Shown here piece after piece: positions 26,176 through 36,129 of a DNA stretch of 64,000 nucleotides. The notes under the pieces were generated by a model. The model did no database searches, had not been told where the DNA came from, and saw nothing but the letters and a program-made list of their open reading frames with translations. How positions within the stretch are numbered: the stretch's first letter is position 1; every line of letters starts with the position of its first letter. The position numbers and the translations under genes were made by a program. Source of the DNA: Corallococcus soli (lineage in GTDB: Bacteria; Myxococcota; Myxococcia; Myxococcales; Myxococcaceae); the NCBI RefSeq assembly GCF_014930455.1, contig NZ_JAAIYO010000018.1, forward strand, positions 1-64,000, written 5' to 3'.

Positions 26176-28929
26176 TCAGGGGCTCGCGGGTGATTCCTGT
26201 TCAAGGGCCTTCAGGTCGAATACCTTCATGCCTCGAAGGGTGCGGTAGCGCTCCGGAAAGGCCGTGAGGATGAGGACCTGAAGGGTGTCCCCTGCGGTCT
26301 CGATGAGCTCCAGCGCACGCCGGTGCCGGATGGCATCCGTATTGACGAGGGCATCATCGAGGACAACGAGCTGTGGCTCGGGCCTGGGCCCCTTCGTCGA
26401 GAGGAGTCCGCCAATGGCCAATCGCAGCGCGAACAAGGTCTGCTCCTGCGTTCCCCAGGAGAAGCTGTCGAGCGGCTTCGGGCCGGCGGCGGTCTGCATC
26501 TGGGCATCGCCGAAGTCAGCGTCCAGCAGGAGGCGACCAGGACGGCTTCCTCCTCGGATGTAGTCCAGCCTCGCATGGACTTCCTCTTCAATGGGGCCTA
26601 CGAAGGACCGGCTCACCTGCTCCTGCCACGCGCTCGTCAGGATGCGCAGGGCTTCGGCGGCGCGGGCCCGTGTCATGCCTTGCTGGTGTCTCGCCTTCTC
26701 CAGCGCGAGGGCCTCTTCCGCCAGGCAAAGCTGTGCGTAGAGGTCGTCCGTCACGGCCTGTCCAATCACCATCTCCGCGCGGATGATCTTCTCGCGTGCA
26801 GCCCGCGCTGCCTCCTCGACACGCTCCAGGGCCTGCTGGATCTGCTTGCGTCGGGTCGTGGCGCGGGCGTCAGGTGGGGGAAGTTCGGCGAGCATACCCT
26901 TGAGCATGTTCTCCGTTCGCTGATGCTCCGCGGCGGCCCGCTCGACTTCCGCGCCAAGCTGTTCCATCGAGCCTCCCAGCGCCACCATCTGCGACTGCAT
27001 CGCCTGTCTCAATGCCTGGGCCTGCTGGAGTGCGCTCATCCGCTCCTGCGTCAGTGTCCGCATGTGCTGCTCTGCGTTCTGGACCCCGGCGTCCGCCTCG
27101 TCACGTGCCTTCTCGCGGGACTTCACCTCGCGCCTGCGGGCCTTGGCTTCCTCCGCGAGCAACTCCGCAGTCGGGAACGTGTACGTGCCCAAGTCCTCCA
27201 CCCGGAGGGCAAGCTGTTCGGCCATGCCCCCGAGTTCGCCCGCGAGTATTCGGCACTTCTCGCGCGCTGCATCGATGCTGGCGAAGCCTGCCGCCTCAAG
27301 GAATGCACTGAGCGCCCCCTCGTGCTTCTGGTGCTCCTGGAGCAGGTCTCGCTGGTTCTCCCAGGCGGTTCGCAGTCCGGCCAGGTCCTGGGCGCCCTGT
27401 TCATGGAGGCGGCGTGCCAGGTCCTTGCGGAGCTTGTCGACCTCCGCTTGGAGCTTGCCGAGTTCGGCGGCTTCCGTACGAAGGCTCAGCCGTCCCACGC
27501 CCTTGATGCGCAACTCGCCCGCAGTCACGCCCTCGAAGCGTTTTTGCTCGTCCCGGGTGACCTTGTACTCGCGCAGATGCCCCTGTACCTCCCACTCAAG
27601 GCTTTGCGGAGTCTCCGCCGTGAACCGGACTTCAATCCCTTGAGCAGCCAGTCGCTCCTGGGCCTGTGACAGCTTCCGCTCCACGTTCTCCGCTCGCTTC
27701 ACGTCGGACTCGGAGACCCGATTCAGCGCCGCTGTCTTGCGCAGGCTATTCTGGAAGGCTGTCTCCAGCCGCGTACCTTGTTTGATGAGGCCCTCCAGCC
27801 GGCGCTGCTCTTCCAGTGTACCAAGGGCCTTCTCCAGGAGCCGGCTCCGCTCCAGGCGCTGGTCCACTTTCTCCTGTTCCTCCTGCTGGACCTTGAGCCG
27901 CTCCTGAGCCTCGCGGCGTGTGTCCTGGGCGCGATGCGCCGCCGCCTGTGCCTCCTGGAGGGCGGGTTGTCTTCTTGCTGCTTGGTCCTCGTGCTTTGCC
28001 GCCTTCGTCTGGAGCTCCAGGAGGTCGCGCTGTTTCTGATCCAGTCCCTTCCAGAACTCGTGTTGTCGCTCGGCGTCCTTCTTGCGAAGGGCGATTCTCT
28101 GCTCCAGGGCACTCTCCACTTCAATGTGTTCCTGGAGGTCGACGAGCTGTTGTGCGTAGCCCGTCTTCTCCTCCGTCAGGGAGGCAAGCTGGTGGCGGGT
28201 GTCGGCGATTTCATCCGCGCTCCTTCCGGCCTCTCCCCTGCGCTGTTCGAGCTTGGTCACCTCGCCTTCCAGGACCCGAATACGCTCCTCGCATTGGACG
28301 AGATCACTGCCGGCGACAGGCTTGCCCGTCTTGGGTGTGTAGAACTTGCAATAGGCGGCCTCCACGGCCTTCAACAAGGCTTGTTCCTCGGAGCTCAGCG
28401 CCGCGATCCCGACTGTCTCCAGGAGACGTCCCTTGATGGCGGAATCCAGCCCGGGAAGCTCGTGACGCTCAGGGCCCTGGTTCAGCCAGAGAAGGCGGGC
28501 CAATCCCCAGTGCCCCACCTTCGTGGCTCCACTGCCTGGCAGGGTTGAGGCGATGGCGCTGCGGACGAATTCATCCGCGCTGTGGGAGTCGGCAACCCGT
28601 TCGAAGCGCGTTCCCGTCCATTCGTCCAGGAGGCTGGTGGCCTCATCCAGGAAGGCCTTCTCCAACCGGAATCTCTTCCCTCCGGTTTCAAACTCCAGCG
28701 TGATTCGGGGCGAGAGGGTGGTCTGCCAGGGCCGGAGCTGTTGAATCTCCCGGTCCCGGGTCGAGTAGCGGTCAAAAAGCGCTCGTGCGATGGCAAGCAC
28801 CAGGCTGGATTTACCCGTCTCGTTGGGGGCGTGGATGACGTGGACGCCCATGCCGAGGCCGGACAACTCCACGGGGTTGCGGAAACAGCGGAACTGTTGG
28901 ACGCGAAGTTTGCGCAGGATCATTTCCAC
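26176..28929 (-). CDS. Rad50/SbcC/YhaN-like coiled-coil ATPase
   Basis: A 917-residue SMC-like ATPase. The N-terminal head has RVQQFRCFRNPVELSGLGMG and Walker A HAPNETGKSSLVLAIARAL (33-51). Two long coiled-coil arms (about 190-380 and 480-740) flank a short central region, which lacks a CxxC zinc hook and instead looks globular (FTAETPQSLEWEVQG, FEGVTAGELRIKGVGRLSLR). The C-terminal head has the signature FSWGTQEQTLFALRLAIGG and Walker B LVVLDDALVNTD. Lack of a zinc hook and this head layout resemble YhaN more than classical Rad50/SbcC. The start overlaps the end of the Mre11-like gene by 10 bases. Together they should form an ATP-controlled nuclease complex acting on DNA ends. Confidence 0.88.
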   Translation of the reverse strand: MEMILRKLRVQQFRCFRNPVELSGLGMGVHVIHAPNETGKSSLVLAIARALFDRYSTRDREIQQLRPWQTTLSPRITLEFETGGKRFRLEKAFLDEATSLLDEWTGTRFERVADSHSADEFVRSAIASTLPGSGATKVGHWGLARLLWLNQGPERHELPGLDSAIKGRLLETVGIAALSSEEQALLKAVEAAYCKFYTPKTGKPVAGSDLVQCEERIRVLEGEVTKLEQRRGEAGRSADEIADTRHQLASLTEEKTGYAQQLVDLQEHIEVESALEQRIALRKKDAERQHEFWKGLDQKQRDLLELQTKAAKHEDQAARRQPALQEAQAAAHRAQDTRREAQERLKVQQEEQEKVDQRLERSRLLEKALGTLEEQRRLEGLIKQGTRLETAFQNSLRKTAALNRVSESDVKRAENVERKLSQAQERLAAQGIEVRFTAETPQSLEWEVQGHLREYKVTRDEQKRFEGVTAGELRIKGVGRLSLRTEAAELGKLQAEVDKLRKDLARRLHEQGAQDLAGLRTAWENQRDLLQEHQKHEGALSAFLEAAGFASIDAAREKCRILAGELGGMAEQLALRVEDLGTYTFPTAELLAEEAKARRREVKSREKARDEADAGVQNAEQHMRTLTQERMSALQQAQALRQAMQSQMVALGGSMEQLGAEVERAAAEHQRTENMLKGMLAELPPPDARATTRRKQIQQALERVEEAARAAREKIIRAEMVIGQAVTDDLYAQLCLAEEALALEKARHQQGMTRARAAEALRILTSAWQEQVSRSFVGPIEEEVHARLDYIRGGSRPGRLLLDADFGDAQMQTAAGPKPLDSFSWGTQEQTLFALRLAIGGLLSTKGPRPEPQLVVLDDALVNTDAIRHRRALELIETAGDTLQVLILTAFPERYRTLRGMKVFDLKALEQESPASP

Positions 28930-30047
28930 ACCTCCATCACCAGTTCGGATAGCAACTGCCGTGCGGCCGGCCGGATGACATCGGGGGCGGAGGTCTGGCC
29001 TGAAACGGCCTGCGCACCCAGTTGCTCCAACAACGTGGCGAGGAGCCCACTTGAAAGGGAAAGCTCCGCGAGTCGTCCCTCCGCCTTGGTACGGGCGACG
29101 TCCCTGCGGTCGAGTTCGATGTGGAGGAAGCCCTTCCCCCAGAGTGACTCCTCCAGTGCGGCCAGTCGTGAGGTATCCTCATCCGAAGAGGCGCCCGTGG
29201 TTCTCAGTCGCAACAGCGTCCTGGCTGGATCCTTGATGCCCGCGACATGTTCATGAACCCGGGCGGCCTCCAACTCGGTTCCCTGATTCAAGTCCAATTC
29301 CAGGAGTCGCCATGTGAGTGAGCGGGTGGGAACGGGAGTCAGTTGGGGGAGGGCACCACGCGAGGGGATTTCCACCATCAGCGCTTGGCCCGAGCCGTCC
29401 TCGCCGAACTTCGTCGTCTCATGGGCGCCTGAATAGGCAGTGCGCTCGCCATGGATGTACTGGCCATGCCAGTGGCCGAGGGCCAGATAGTCGAGCCCGC
29501 TCCTTGCGACCGCATCCAGGGCAATCGGGAAGTCGTCCGGGGAGTGCTTGCCTTCGATGCGCAGCGAGCCGTGCGCCACGCCGATCCGGATTCCATCGGC
29601 CTCCTCCCGCTGAATCCAGGCGGAGGTCGGGTCCTTGAGCCCCGTCTTCTGGCGCAGTGGAGCGGGAAGCAGGACCGCATCGGTCCCGGGAACCGGCACC
29701 GCCACGGAGGTGTCCAGCATCCGGACGTGCTCGGGCCGTTGTCTCCAGGAGGCTCGGAGATAGACGGCGTCGGGGGTCAGCGGGTCGTGGTTCCCGGGAA
29801 GGACATACACTGGCACCCTGGACTCCGCGAGGATCGTCACGACTTGGTGGACAAGTCGATCCCCGACGGAGGTGTCCTCGAAGATGTCGCCAGCGAGCAC
29901 GACCGCATTCACACCCAGGCGGTTGGCGGACTGGATGACGTTTCGAGCGGCATCCAGCCGAGCCCCGCGAACGGCTTCGGCCACGTTCGCGACATGCTTC
30001 GCCCGCAGCCCGATCTGCCAGTCCGCCGAGTGGAGAATCTTGATCAT
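28920..30047 (-). CDS. Mre11/SbcD/YhaO-like metallophosphoesterase nuclease
   Basis: About 375 residues of calcineurin-like phosphoesterase. Motif I is HSADWQIGL (residues 6-14), motif II VVLAGDIFED, motif III VYVLPGNHDPLTPD, then VAHGSLRIEG and YLALGHWHGQ. Motif I has DxQ where classical Mre11/SbcD has DxH; I believe YhaO-type proteins often read DWQ, so this need not mean inactivity. The C-terminal third carries a capping domain. ATG 30047 (MIKILHSADW) is chosen because it matches family N-termini; an in-frame start at 30113 would add 22 poorly supported residues. First gene of the four-gene operon. Confidence 0.88.
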   Translation of the reverse strand: MIKILHSADWQIGLRAKHVANVAEAVRGARLDAARNVIQSANRLGVNAVVLAGDIFEDTSVGDRLVHQVVTILAESRVPVYVLPGNHDPLTPDAVYLRASWRQRPEHVRMLDTSVAVPVPGTDAVLLPAPLRQKTGLKDPTSAWIQREEADGIRIGVAHGSLRIEGKHSPDDFPIALDAVARSGLDYLALGHWHGQYIHGERTAYSGAHETTKFGEDGSGQALMVEIPSRGALPQLTPVPTRSLTWRLLELDLNQGTELEAARVHEHVAGIKDPARTLLRLRTTGASSDEDTSRLAALEESLWGKGFLHIELDRRDVARTKAEGRLAELSLSSGLLATLLEQLGAQAVSGQTSAPDVIRPAARQLLSELVMEVWK

Positions 30048-30193
30048 GAGCCCGCCCACGACCGCGCGGACGCTGCGCGCGGTGGCCTGTGCGCCCTCCA
30101 CCAGGGAGGGCACTGACTCAATGACCGTACAGATGACCTGGTGCGGCTGAAATACCCCTTGTGGGGTAGGGCGCAGGTCGGCTGGGCGTCAGC

Positions 30194-31603
30194 CTACGGC
30201 TTCATCACCCCGACGCTCTTCAAGAACTCCACCATGTCACGCGCCTTGGAGTTGTCCTGGGCTTCCAACGCCAGCAATTGCTGGCCCAGCTTCGGCGTAT
30301 AGGCATCCACGAGCGCGCGGCGCAGGGCTTCCTGGTCGAAGCCCCAGTTCTCCAGGGCCTTCGGCAGCAGCTTCGCGGCCCTCGGGTCCTTCAGCCGAAC
30401 CAGCGCCGCGGTGGCCGCCGCCTGGCTCTCAGGGCAGCGCTGCCCGATCTGATACGCGGTCTCCGCCGCCTGCTTCGTCCCCAGGTAGCCCAGCAGCGCG
30501 ACCGGGTTCTCACCGACGCCGCCGCGGCAGAACACCATCCGGTCGATCGCCGCCCTGGCATCGGGATTACCCTGCCGCACGGCCGCCTCCAGCTCATTGC
30601 GGTTCGAGGAGCCCCTGTCCTCGCGCCACGTCACCTTCACCGGCACGGTGTGGCCGGCGTTCACCAGCTCCGCCGCCGTGTGGTTGCGCCGGAACTCCGC
30701 GACGTGCGCCAGGTCACGCGCCGCCCGTTGCCCCGCCTCCATTCTCAGGCTCCAGTCCTTGCGCAGATGCGTGGCCAGGGGCACCACCAGTGACTCCAGG
30801 TACGTTCCTCGCGCGACCAACGCGTCATAGGCCGCCAACGCACACGCGGGGCTCAGGTGTACCTGCTCGCCGTTCGCGCGCCTCGCGGTCACCTGGAACG
30901 TGTTGTTGGAAGACGACCAGCCGTCAGCCGTGGCCATTCCCGTGGCCAGCTCATCCACCAGCTTGGGCTCCAACTCGGCGGGCTCCAGACACTGCAACGG
31001 GGCTCCCACTTCCTCGGCCAGCTCCTTCAGGTGATTCTGCTCGATGCGCATCTGGTCGAGTGTGGGAGCCGAGCGCCGCTCCGCCGTGCGGACGAAGCAC
31101 GTCGCGAGCGCGCTCGCCCACAGCCGCAGCTCCGGATCCGACTCCTTCCTCATCGCCGCCAGGGCCTGGGCCTGGGCCTCGGGCACCTTGGCCGAGGCCA
31201 TCAGGGCCAGGGCCCGGTCGAACGGATCCTCCGACGTCTGCGCCCGTCTGCGCAGGGCCTCGTCCTTCATCAGCATGCGCCCCGCGAAGTCCGCGGCCAG
31301 GCCGGGAAGCCTGGGCCCGTTGGAGCGCATCACCGGCCTGGAACGATACAAGGCACCCTCGTTACAGGAGACGGTCGGGCCCATGGCGGACATCACCTGC
31401 TCCCGTCCGCCCACGCGGGCCAGCTTCGTCAGCACTTCGTAGGCGGCGACGCCTCCCTGGAGCAGCTTGGACTCCGCGTCCGCACGCACCGCCGGAGGGG
31501 ATGCCTCCAGCGCGTAGGCGGCCTTCCACAACGCGTCCTCCGGAGTGGGCGTCGGCGTTCCGGCGAGTGCGAGTGCCGTGAAGAGGGCGGGCAGGGACGA
31601 CAT
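30194..31603 (-). CDS. Exported protein of unknown function, HEAT-like helical
   Basis: A 469-residue protein with a likely signal peptide (MSSLPALFTALALAGTPTPT). The mature part is mostly short Ala/Leu/Arg-rich helices (AEAQAQALAAMRKESDPELR, AQAAATAALVRLKDPRAAKL) suggestive of HEAT-like repeats, with a few cysteines (TVSCNEGAL, ALATCFV, MVFCRGG). No catalytic motif is seen. It resembles the many uncharacterised periplasmic repeat proteins of myxobacteria. It ends 146 bases from the defence operon start, on the same strand, and is probably transcribed separately. Confidence 0.7.
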   Translation of the reverse strand: MSSLPALFTALALAGTPTPTPEDALWKAAYALEASPPAVRADAESKLLQGGVAAYEVLTKLARVGGREQVMSAMGPTVSCNEGALYRSRPVMRSNGPRLPGLAADFAGRMLMKDEALRRRAQTSEDPFDRALALMASAKVPEAQAQALAAMRKESDPELRLWASALATCFVRTAERRSAPTLDQMRIEQNHLKELAEEVGAPLQCLEPAELEPKLVDELATGMATADGWSSSNNTFQVTARRANGEQVHLSPACALAAYDALVARGTYLESLVVPLATHLRKDWSLRMEAGQRAARDLAHVAEFRRNHTAAELVNAGHTVPVKVTWREDRGSSNRNELEAAVRQGNPDARAAIDRMVFCRGGVGENPVALLGYLGTKQAAETAYQIGQRCPESQAAATAALVRLKDPRAAKLLPKALENWGFDQEALRRALVDAYTPKLGQQLLALEAQDNSKARDMVEFLKSVGVMKP

Positions 31604-31712
31604 GGTTCACCTTGGGATTGGAGTCAGGGTGAACCAGTTTCGCCTGGATTGAGGAGTCCGCCTACCCCGGGGCGCCGGTGCCTGCCCCGACGCGCCCGGT
31701 TGGAACCCTGCG

Positions 31713-32687
31713 TCAGTTGATTCGCAGCGCGAACTTGCCCAGGTGGTGCTTGAGCACCTCCTCCTGGGCCTTCGCGGCCTCCTTCAGCGGGTAGAGGCGG
31801 CTGACCTCCAGATGGAAGGGCTCCTGTTCGACGAGCGCGTTGAGCCGGGGCAGGGTCTTCGGACCCGGGATGCCGTCGTACGCGAGGAGCTCGACGCCAT
31901 CGGGCGCGCGGGGGGCGGGCTCCACGCCGTTCGGGTACGCGATGCGCCCTCCCTTGCGCAGGTGCTGGAGGACCGCCTGGGCGGCGTCTCCATTCGCCAG
32001 CACCAGCGCCGCATCCGGGCCGTCCGGCGCGAAGGCGCGGCAGGCCGCGGCCACGTCCCCCTTGCGGCCTTCGACGACCGCGTCCGCCCCGCAGCGGCGG
32101 GCCAGCTCCACGCCGTCTTCACCCGACGCGACCGCCAGCACCTTGGCGCCCATCCTCCGGGCGAGCTGCACCGCGATGTGTCCCACGCCACCACTGGCCC
32201 CGAAGATGACCAGCCGTTGCCCCTGCTTGAGCTGGAGCTTGTCCTCGAGTCCGATCAGCGCGGTGCAGCCGTCCGCCGCGAGCGCCGCCGCCTGCTCCAC
32301 CTTCAGCCCCCGGGGAATGGGCGCGGCCTGGTGCTCCTTCACGGCGACGTACTGCGCGTAGAAGCTCCCCTTGGCGCTCATGAACGCGACGCCGTAGACA
32401 CGGTCGCCTGGCTTGAAGCCACGCACGGCGCTGCCCACGGCGGCCACCTCGCCCGCGCCGTCCGTGCCCTGCACGTAGGGAAAGCGCGGAGGGCCTTCGA
32501 GGAGCTCGACCATTTCGCCCTGCCGCTCCAGCGCATCCCAGGTGCCCACCCCCGCGGCTTCGGCGCGGATGATGATTTCGTCGTCGCCGCACTGGGGCAC
32601 GGGCACGGTCTTGATGCCGAGGACCTCCGGTCCTCCGAAGCGGTCGAACGCCGCGGCCTGCATGGTTTCGGGAAGCGTCTGGGCCAT
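31713..32687 (-). CDS. Zinc-independent quinone-oxidoreductase-like MDR dehydrogenase
   Basis: A 324-residue medium-chain reductase. The N-terminal catalytic part has FDRFGGPEVLGIKTVPVPQC and VQGTDGAGEVAAVG; the Rossmann part has LVIFGASGGVGHIAVQLARR (NADPH-binding GxxGxG type) then VLAVASGEDG. The zinc-binding Cys/His set of alcohol dehydrogenases is not present, so it belongs to the quinone oxidoreductase/enoyl-reductase branch that uses NADPH. ATG 32687 is chosen because the conserved N-terminus follows; upstream in-frame sequence is antisense to the next gene. The natural substrate is unknown. Confidence 0.85.
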   Translation of the reverse strand: MAQTLPETMQAAAFDRFGGPEVLGIKTVPVPQCGDDEIIIRAEAAGVGTWDALERQGEMVELLEGPPRFPYVQGTDGAGEVAAVGSAVRGFKPGDRVYGVAFMSAKGSFYAQYVAVKEHQAAPIPRGLKVEQAAALAADGCTALIGLEDKLQLKQGQRLVIFGASGGVGHIAVQLARRMGAKVLAVASGEDGVELARRCGADAVVEGRKGDVAAACRAFAPDGPDAALVLANGDAAQAVLQHLRKGGRIAYPNGVEPAPRAPDGVELLAYDGIPGPKTLPRLNALVEQEPFHLEVSRLYPLKEAAKAQEEVLKHHLGKFALRIN

Positions 32688-32878
32688 GGGGTGATTCCCT
32701 TTCAAGGCGAAGCTGGTTCGCCGCGAAGGGTGCGCACTCACCGTATGGGGGGCACCGGCCGCCATCCAGGAGCCGTGGGGCACGGCTGGCCGTACGCATG
32801 GTCCGCGAAGGGGGAAACCAGGCCTCCGTTCGGCTCCCTGCCTGCCCATCCGCGGGCAGGGGGAATGACAGACATGCT

Positions 32879-35800
32879 TCAGGCCAGCAATTGCATGAGG
32901 TCCGCGCGCGTGAGCGCGGCGCCGCCTTCCGCGGCCCCCCCGAGCGCGGCTTCGAAGAGGGCCCGTTTCTTGTCCTGGAGCAGGAGGATCTTCTCCTCCA
33001 CCGTGCCCTGGGACACCATCCGGTACACCATCACCGGCCGCTGCTGGCCAATGCGGTGCGCCCGGTCCGCGGCCTGGGCCTCCACGGACGGGTTCCACCA
33101 GGGATCCACCAGGAACACGTGGTCCGCCGCCGTGAGGTTGAGCCCCGTGGCGCCCGCCTTCAGCGAGATGAGCATGACGGGGGCTCCGTTCTCCGACTGG
33201 AAGGACGTGGCCACCGCGCCCCGGTTCGCCGTGCCGCCGTCCAGGCGGATGAACCCGATGTCCGCTTCCCGCAGCGCGGGCTCAATGAGGTCCAGCATTG
33301 ACGTCCACTGCGAGAACACCAGCGCCTTGTGCCCGTCCGCCACCGCGGTGCCCAGGGCCTCCACCAGGGCCTGCACCTTCGAGGACGTCTTCGCCTGCTG
33401 CCCCGGCACCAGCGCGGGATGGCAGGCCGCCTGCCGGAGCCGGAGCAGGGCCTCCAGCGCCTTCATCACGCTGCCGCCTTCCTCCAACTGGGACACCACC
33501 TCCTCGCGCGTCGCCGCGTGGACCGCGTCGTAGACGGCGCGCTCCTGCTCGGTGAGGGTGACGTGGCGGACGGCTTCGGTGCGCGGCGGCAGTTCAGGCG
33601 CCACGTCGCGCTTGAGCCTGCGCAGCACGAAGGGCCGGATGCGCGCGCGAAGCTTTTCGGCGGCGCCCTTCTGGTTCTCCGACACCGGCCGGGACCAGCG
33701 CTCCTCGAACGCCTTGCGTCCGCCCAGCAGCCCCCGGTTGGTGAAGTGCATCAGGCTCCACAGCTCCTCGAGCCGGTTTTCAATGGGCGTGCCGCTGAGC
33801 GCCACGCGGAAGCCCGCGTCCAGCTCGTAGGCCGCGCGCGCGACCTGGCTGTCCGGGTTCTTGATGGCCTGGGCCTCGTCCAGCACCACCGTGTCCCACG
33901 TCTTCGCGCCGAGCACGGCCGCGTCCAGGCGCAGCAGCGCGTACGTGGTGAGCGTCACGTCCGCCGTCTCGTCCAGGGCCCGGTTCACGCCGTGGTAGAC
34001 GGACACCTTCAGCGACGGGCGGAAGCGCTTCACCTCCGCCTCCCAGTTGGGCAGCACGCTCGTGGGCGCCACGACGAGCGTCCCCGGGCCCAGCGCGCAG
34101 ATGGTCTGGAGCGTCTTGCCCAGGCCCATGTCGTCCGCGAGCACGCCGCCGAGCCCCGCCTGTCGCAGGAAGGTGAGCCAGCTCACGCCCTGCAACTGGT
34201 ACGGGCGCAGCGTCGCGGTGAGGTCCTTGGGGAGGCGCGGCTCGGGCAGCTTCTCGAAACCCTGGACCAGCGGCGCCAGTCGCTCCAGGCCGGGCGGGGC
34301 AGGGTGTTCCAGCGCGTCGCACAGGCCGGTGAGCTGGGGGATGGCGTGGTTGGCGATGCGGCCGTCCGGCTGACGCGCGGCCAGCAGGTCCGTGACGCGC
34401 TGACCATGCGCCTTCAGCCAGCCGGTGGGCAGCGGCGCCCAGCCTCCGCCCTCCAGCGGCACCAGCCCCAGGCCCTCTTCCCACGCGCGCATCACCGTGG
34501 CGGCGTCCACCGAGCGCGTCATGCCGGGTCCCAGGCCCTCGACCTGGAAGTCGAGCGCGAAGCCCACGTGCGGCACGCCCTCCCCGGTGGTGGTGGTGTC
34601 CAGCGTGAGCATGGGCCGCAGCTTCACGTCGGGGCTGACCACGCCCGCCGCGTCCCCCGTGAGGCCGCCGCGCCAGCGCCGCAGCTTGTCGGCCAGCTGA
34701 ACCGCTTCCTTGCCGTGGACCGTCACGCGCCGGCCCGGCGCCATGTTCAGCTCGTCCCGGAGCTGGTGGATGAGCTTCGTCTCGGCGGGCTCGTCGCGCA
34801 CGGGCGCGGCGCCCTGGAGGTACACCATGCGCCCGTTGTCGATGCGCGCCGTGGGCGGCGAGCCGTACACCAGCGTGGGCAGCACGGAGAGCCCCGCGTC
34901 CAGCTTGTCGAGCTCCAGCGAGATGCGCGGCTTGAGCGTCCGGTCGATGGGCGGCAGCCGGCGGCTCTTCACGTCCACCGGCATGCGCCGCGCGAGGTCC
35001 GGCAGCACCTTGCCCGTCAGGTCCGCGAGCTGATCCAGGGAGAAGACGCGCTCCTGGGGCAGGTTCTCCAGCCGCGCGCCGGTGAGGGCCTGCTCCCCGA
35101 GCCGGCAGAGCATGCCGCCGCTGAGCGCGACGCCGGGGCTGACCAGCTCAGTGATGCGCGGATCCCTCTCCACCTTGAGGACGGTCTGCTCGCCCCGGTC
35201 CTCCACGGTGACGCGGGGCAGGAGGGGCTCGTTGGAGACGGACACCAGCGCGCCGTCGAAGAGGACGGTGCGCGCCTTCTCCAGGACGTGCAGCAGGGCG
35301 TCGAGCCGGCTCGTCGGCAGCGCCCCCTTCGTGGGCTGCGCGAGCAGCTTGTCCACGAGCAGGTCGCAGGGCTCCACCTGGATGCGCGCGGCCTCCACGG
35401 GGTTGTTCAGCAGGGACGTCAGGCTGCGGGCCAGCAGGCGCGCGGTGTTGTCTGGACGCACCACCAGCCGCTCCAGTTGGAGGCCCCCGCCGTCCACGCG
35501 CTTGAAGCGGTACACCATGCGCTCGGGCTTCGGCGCGGTGCCTGGGCGCGCGGCGGCGGGCGCGGCGCCGGGACGCACGGTGTTGGGCGCGGTGCCTGGG
35601 CGGGCCGGGGGCGGGACGCGGCGGCCTTCGGCCTGGTGGAGGAAGAAGGCGGCGGCGACGACGTGCTCGCAGGGGTCGTGCTTGCCGCGACAGTCGCACT
35701 CCCAGATTTCGTCCTCCGGGTAGAGCACGGACTTCACCGGCGCGGGGCGACCGGGGACGCGCACGCGCACCACGGTCTCTTCCTCGCCGACGGAGAGCAC

Positions 35801-35899
35801 CGAGACTGCGCCCGCGCGAGCGAGCGCCATTCCGGCGGACCAGGTATCCGGGCGGGTCTCTTCCCGGATGGCATCGAGCAGTTCCGCGAGCGCCGACAT
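32879..35899 (-). CDS. SNF2-family helicase with SWIM zinc finger
   Basis: A 1006-residue Swi2/Snf2-type ATPase. An N-terminal SWIM zinc finger ([20 protein letters not shown], near residue 68) is followed by a Pro/Ala-rich linker with repeated PGTAP/RPGAAP units, a family-specific middle region, and the two-lobed motor: Walker [20 protein letters not shown] box [31 protein letters not shown], and C-lobe motifs [35 protein letters not shown] and [13 protein letters not shown]. It is likely a double-stranded-DNA translocase of the bacterial RapA-like/SWIM-SNF2 group. It stands alone. Confidence 0.93.
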   Translation of the reverse strand: MSALAELLDAIREETRPDTWSAGMALARAGAVSVLSVGEEETVVRVRVPGRPAPVKSVLYPEDEIWECDCRGKHDPCEHVVAAAFFLHQAEGRRVPPPARPGTAPNTVRPGAAPAAARPGTAPKPERMVYRFKRVDGGGLQLERLVVRPDNTARLLARSLTSLLNNPVEAARIQVEPCDLLVDKLLAQPTKGALPTSRLDALLHVLEKARTVLFDGALVSVSNEPLLPRVTVEDRGEQTVLKVERDPRITELVSPGVALSGGMLCRLGEQALTGARLENLPQERVFSLDQLADLTGKVLPDLARRMPVDVKSRRLPPIDRTLKPRISLELDKLDAGLSVLPTLVYGSPPTARIDNGRMVYLQGAAPVRDEPAETKLIHQLRDELNMAPGRRVTVHGKEAVQLADKLRRWRGGLTGDAAGVVSPDVKLRPMLTLDTTTTGEGVPHVGFALDFQVEGLGPGMTRSVDAATVMRAWEEGLGLVPLEGGGWAPLPTGWLKAHGQRVTDLLAARQPDGRIANHAIPQLTGLCDALEHPAPPGLERLAPLVQGFEKLPEPRLPKDLTATLRPYQLQGVSWLTFLRQAGLGGVLADDMGLGKTLQTICALGPGTLVVAPTSVLPNWEAEVKRFRPSLKVSVYHGVNRALDETADVTLTTYALLRLDAAVLGAKTWDTVVLDEAQAIKNPDSQVARAAYELDAGFRVALSGTPIENRLEELWSLMHFTNRGLLGGRKAFEERWSRPVSENQKGAAEKLRARIRPFVLRRLKRDVAPELPPRTEAVRHVTLTEQERAVYDAVHAATREEVVSQLEEGGSVMKALEALLRLRQAACHPALVPGQQAKTSSKVQALVEALGTAVADGHKALVFSQWTSMLDLIEPALREADIGFIRLDGGTANRGAVATSFQSENGAPVMLISLKAGATGLNLTAADHVFLVDPWWNPSVEAQAADRAHRIGQQRPVMVYRMVSQGTVEEKILLLQDKKRALFEAALGGAAEGGAALTRADLMQLLA

Positions 35900-36129
35900 A
35901 CGAGGACCCAGTGCCTAGCCCCCCGGGATGCGGCGCGCAACAGCACAACCCGGGTGGGGCAAGGCCATACCCGGAGTCTCCGTGGCCAGCGGACCTGTGA
36001 CGTGGGCCGATACAGCCCCGGGCCGTTTGTAACTTCGCATGCTACAGGGGCCGGGGGACGCGCTGGCTTCCTCGCGGGCAGGCTCCATGGCCGTCGCTGG
36101 CGCGGGAGGTGCAATACTTCCGGGACCTG

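Noticed and set aside
32688-33098. N-terminal extension of the oxidoreductase
   Set aside because: The extra 137 codons are antisense to the SNF2 gene end and lack conserved features; ATG 32687 precedes the family N-terminus.
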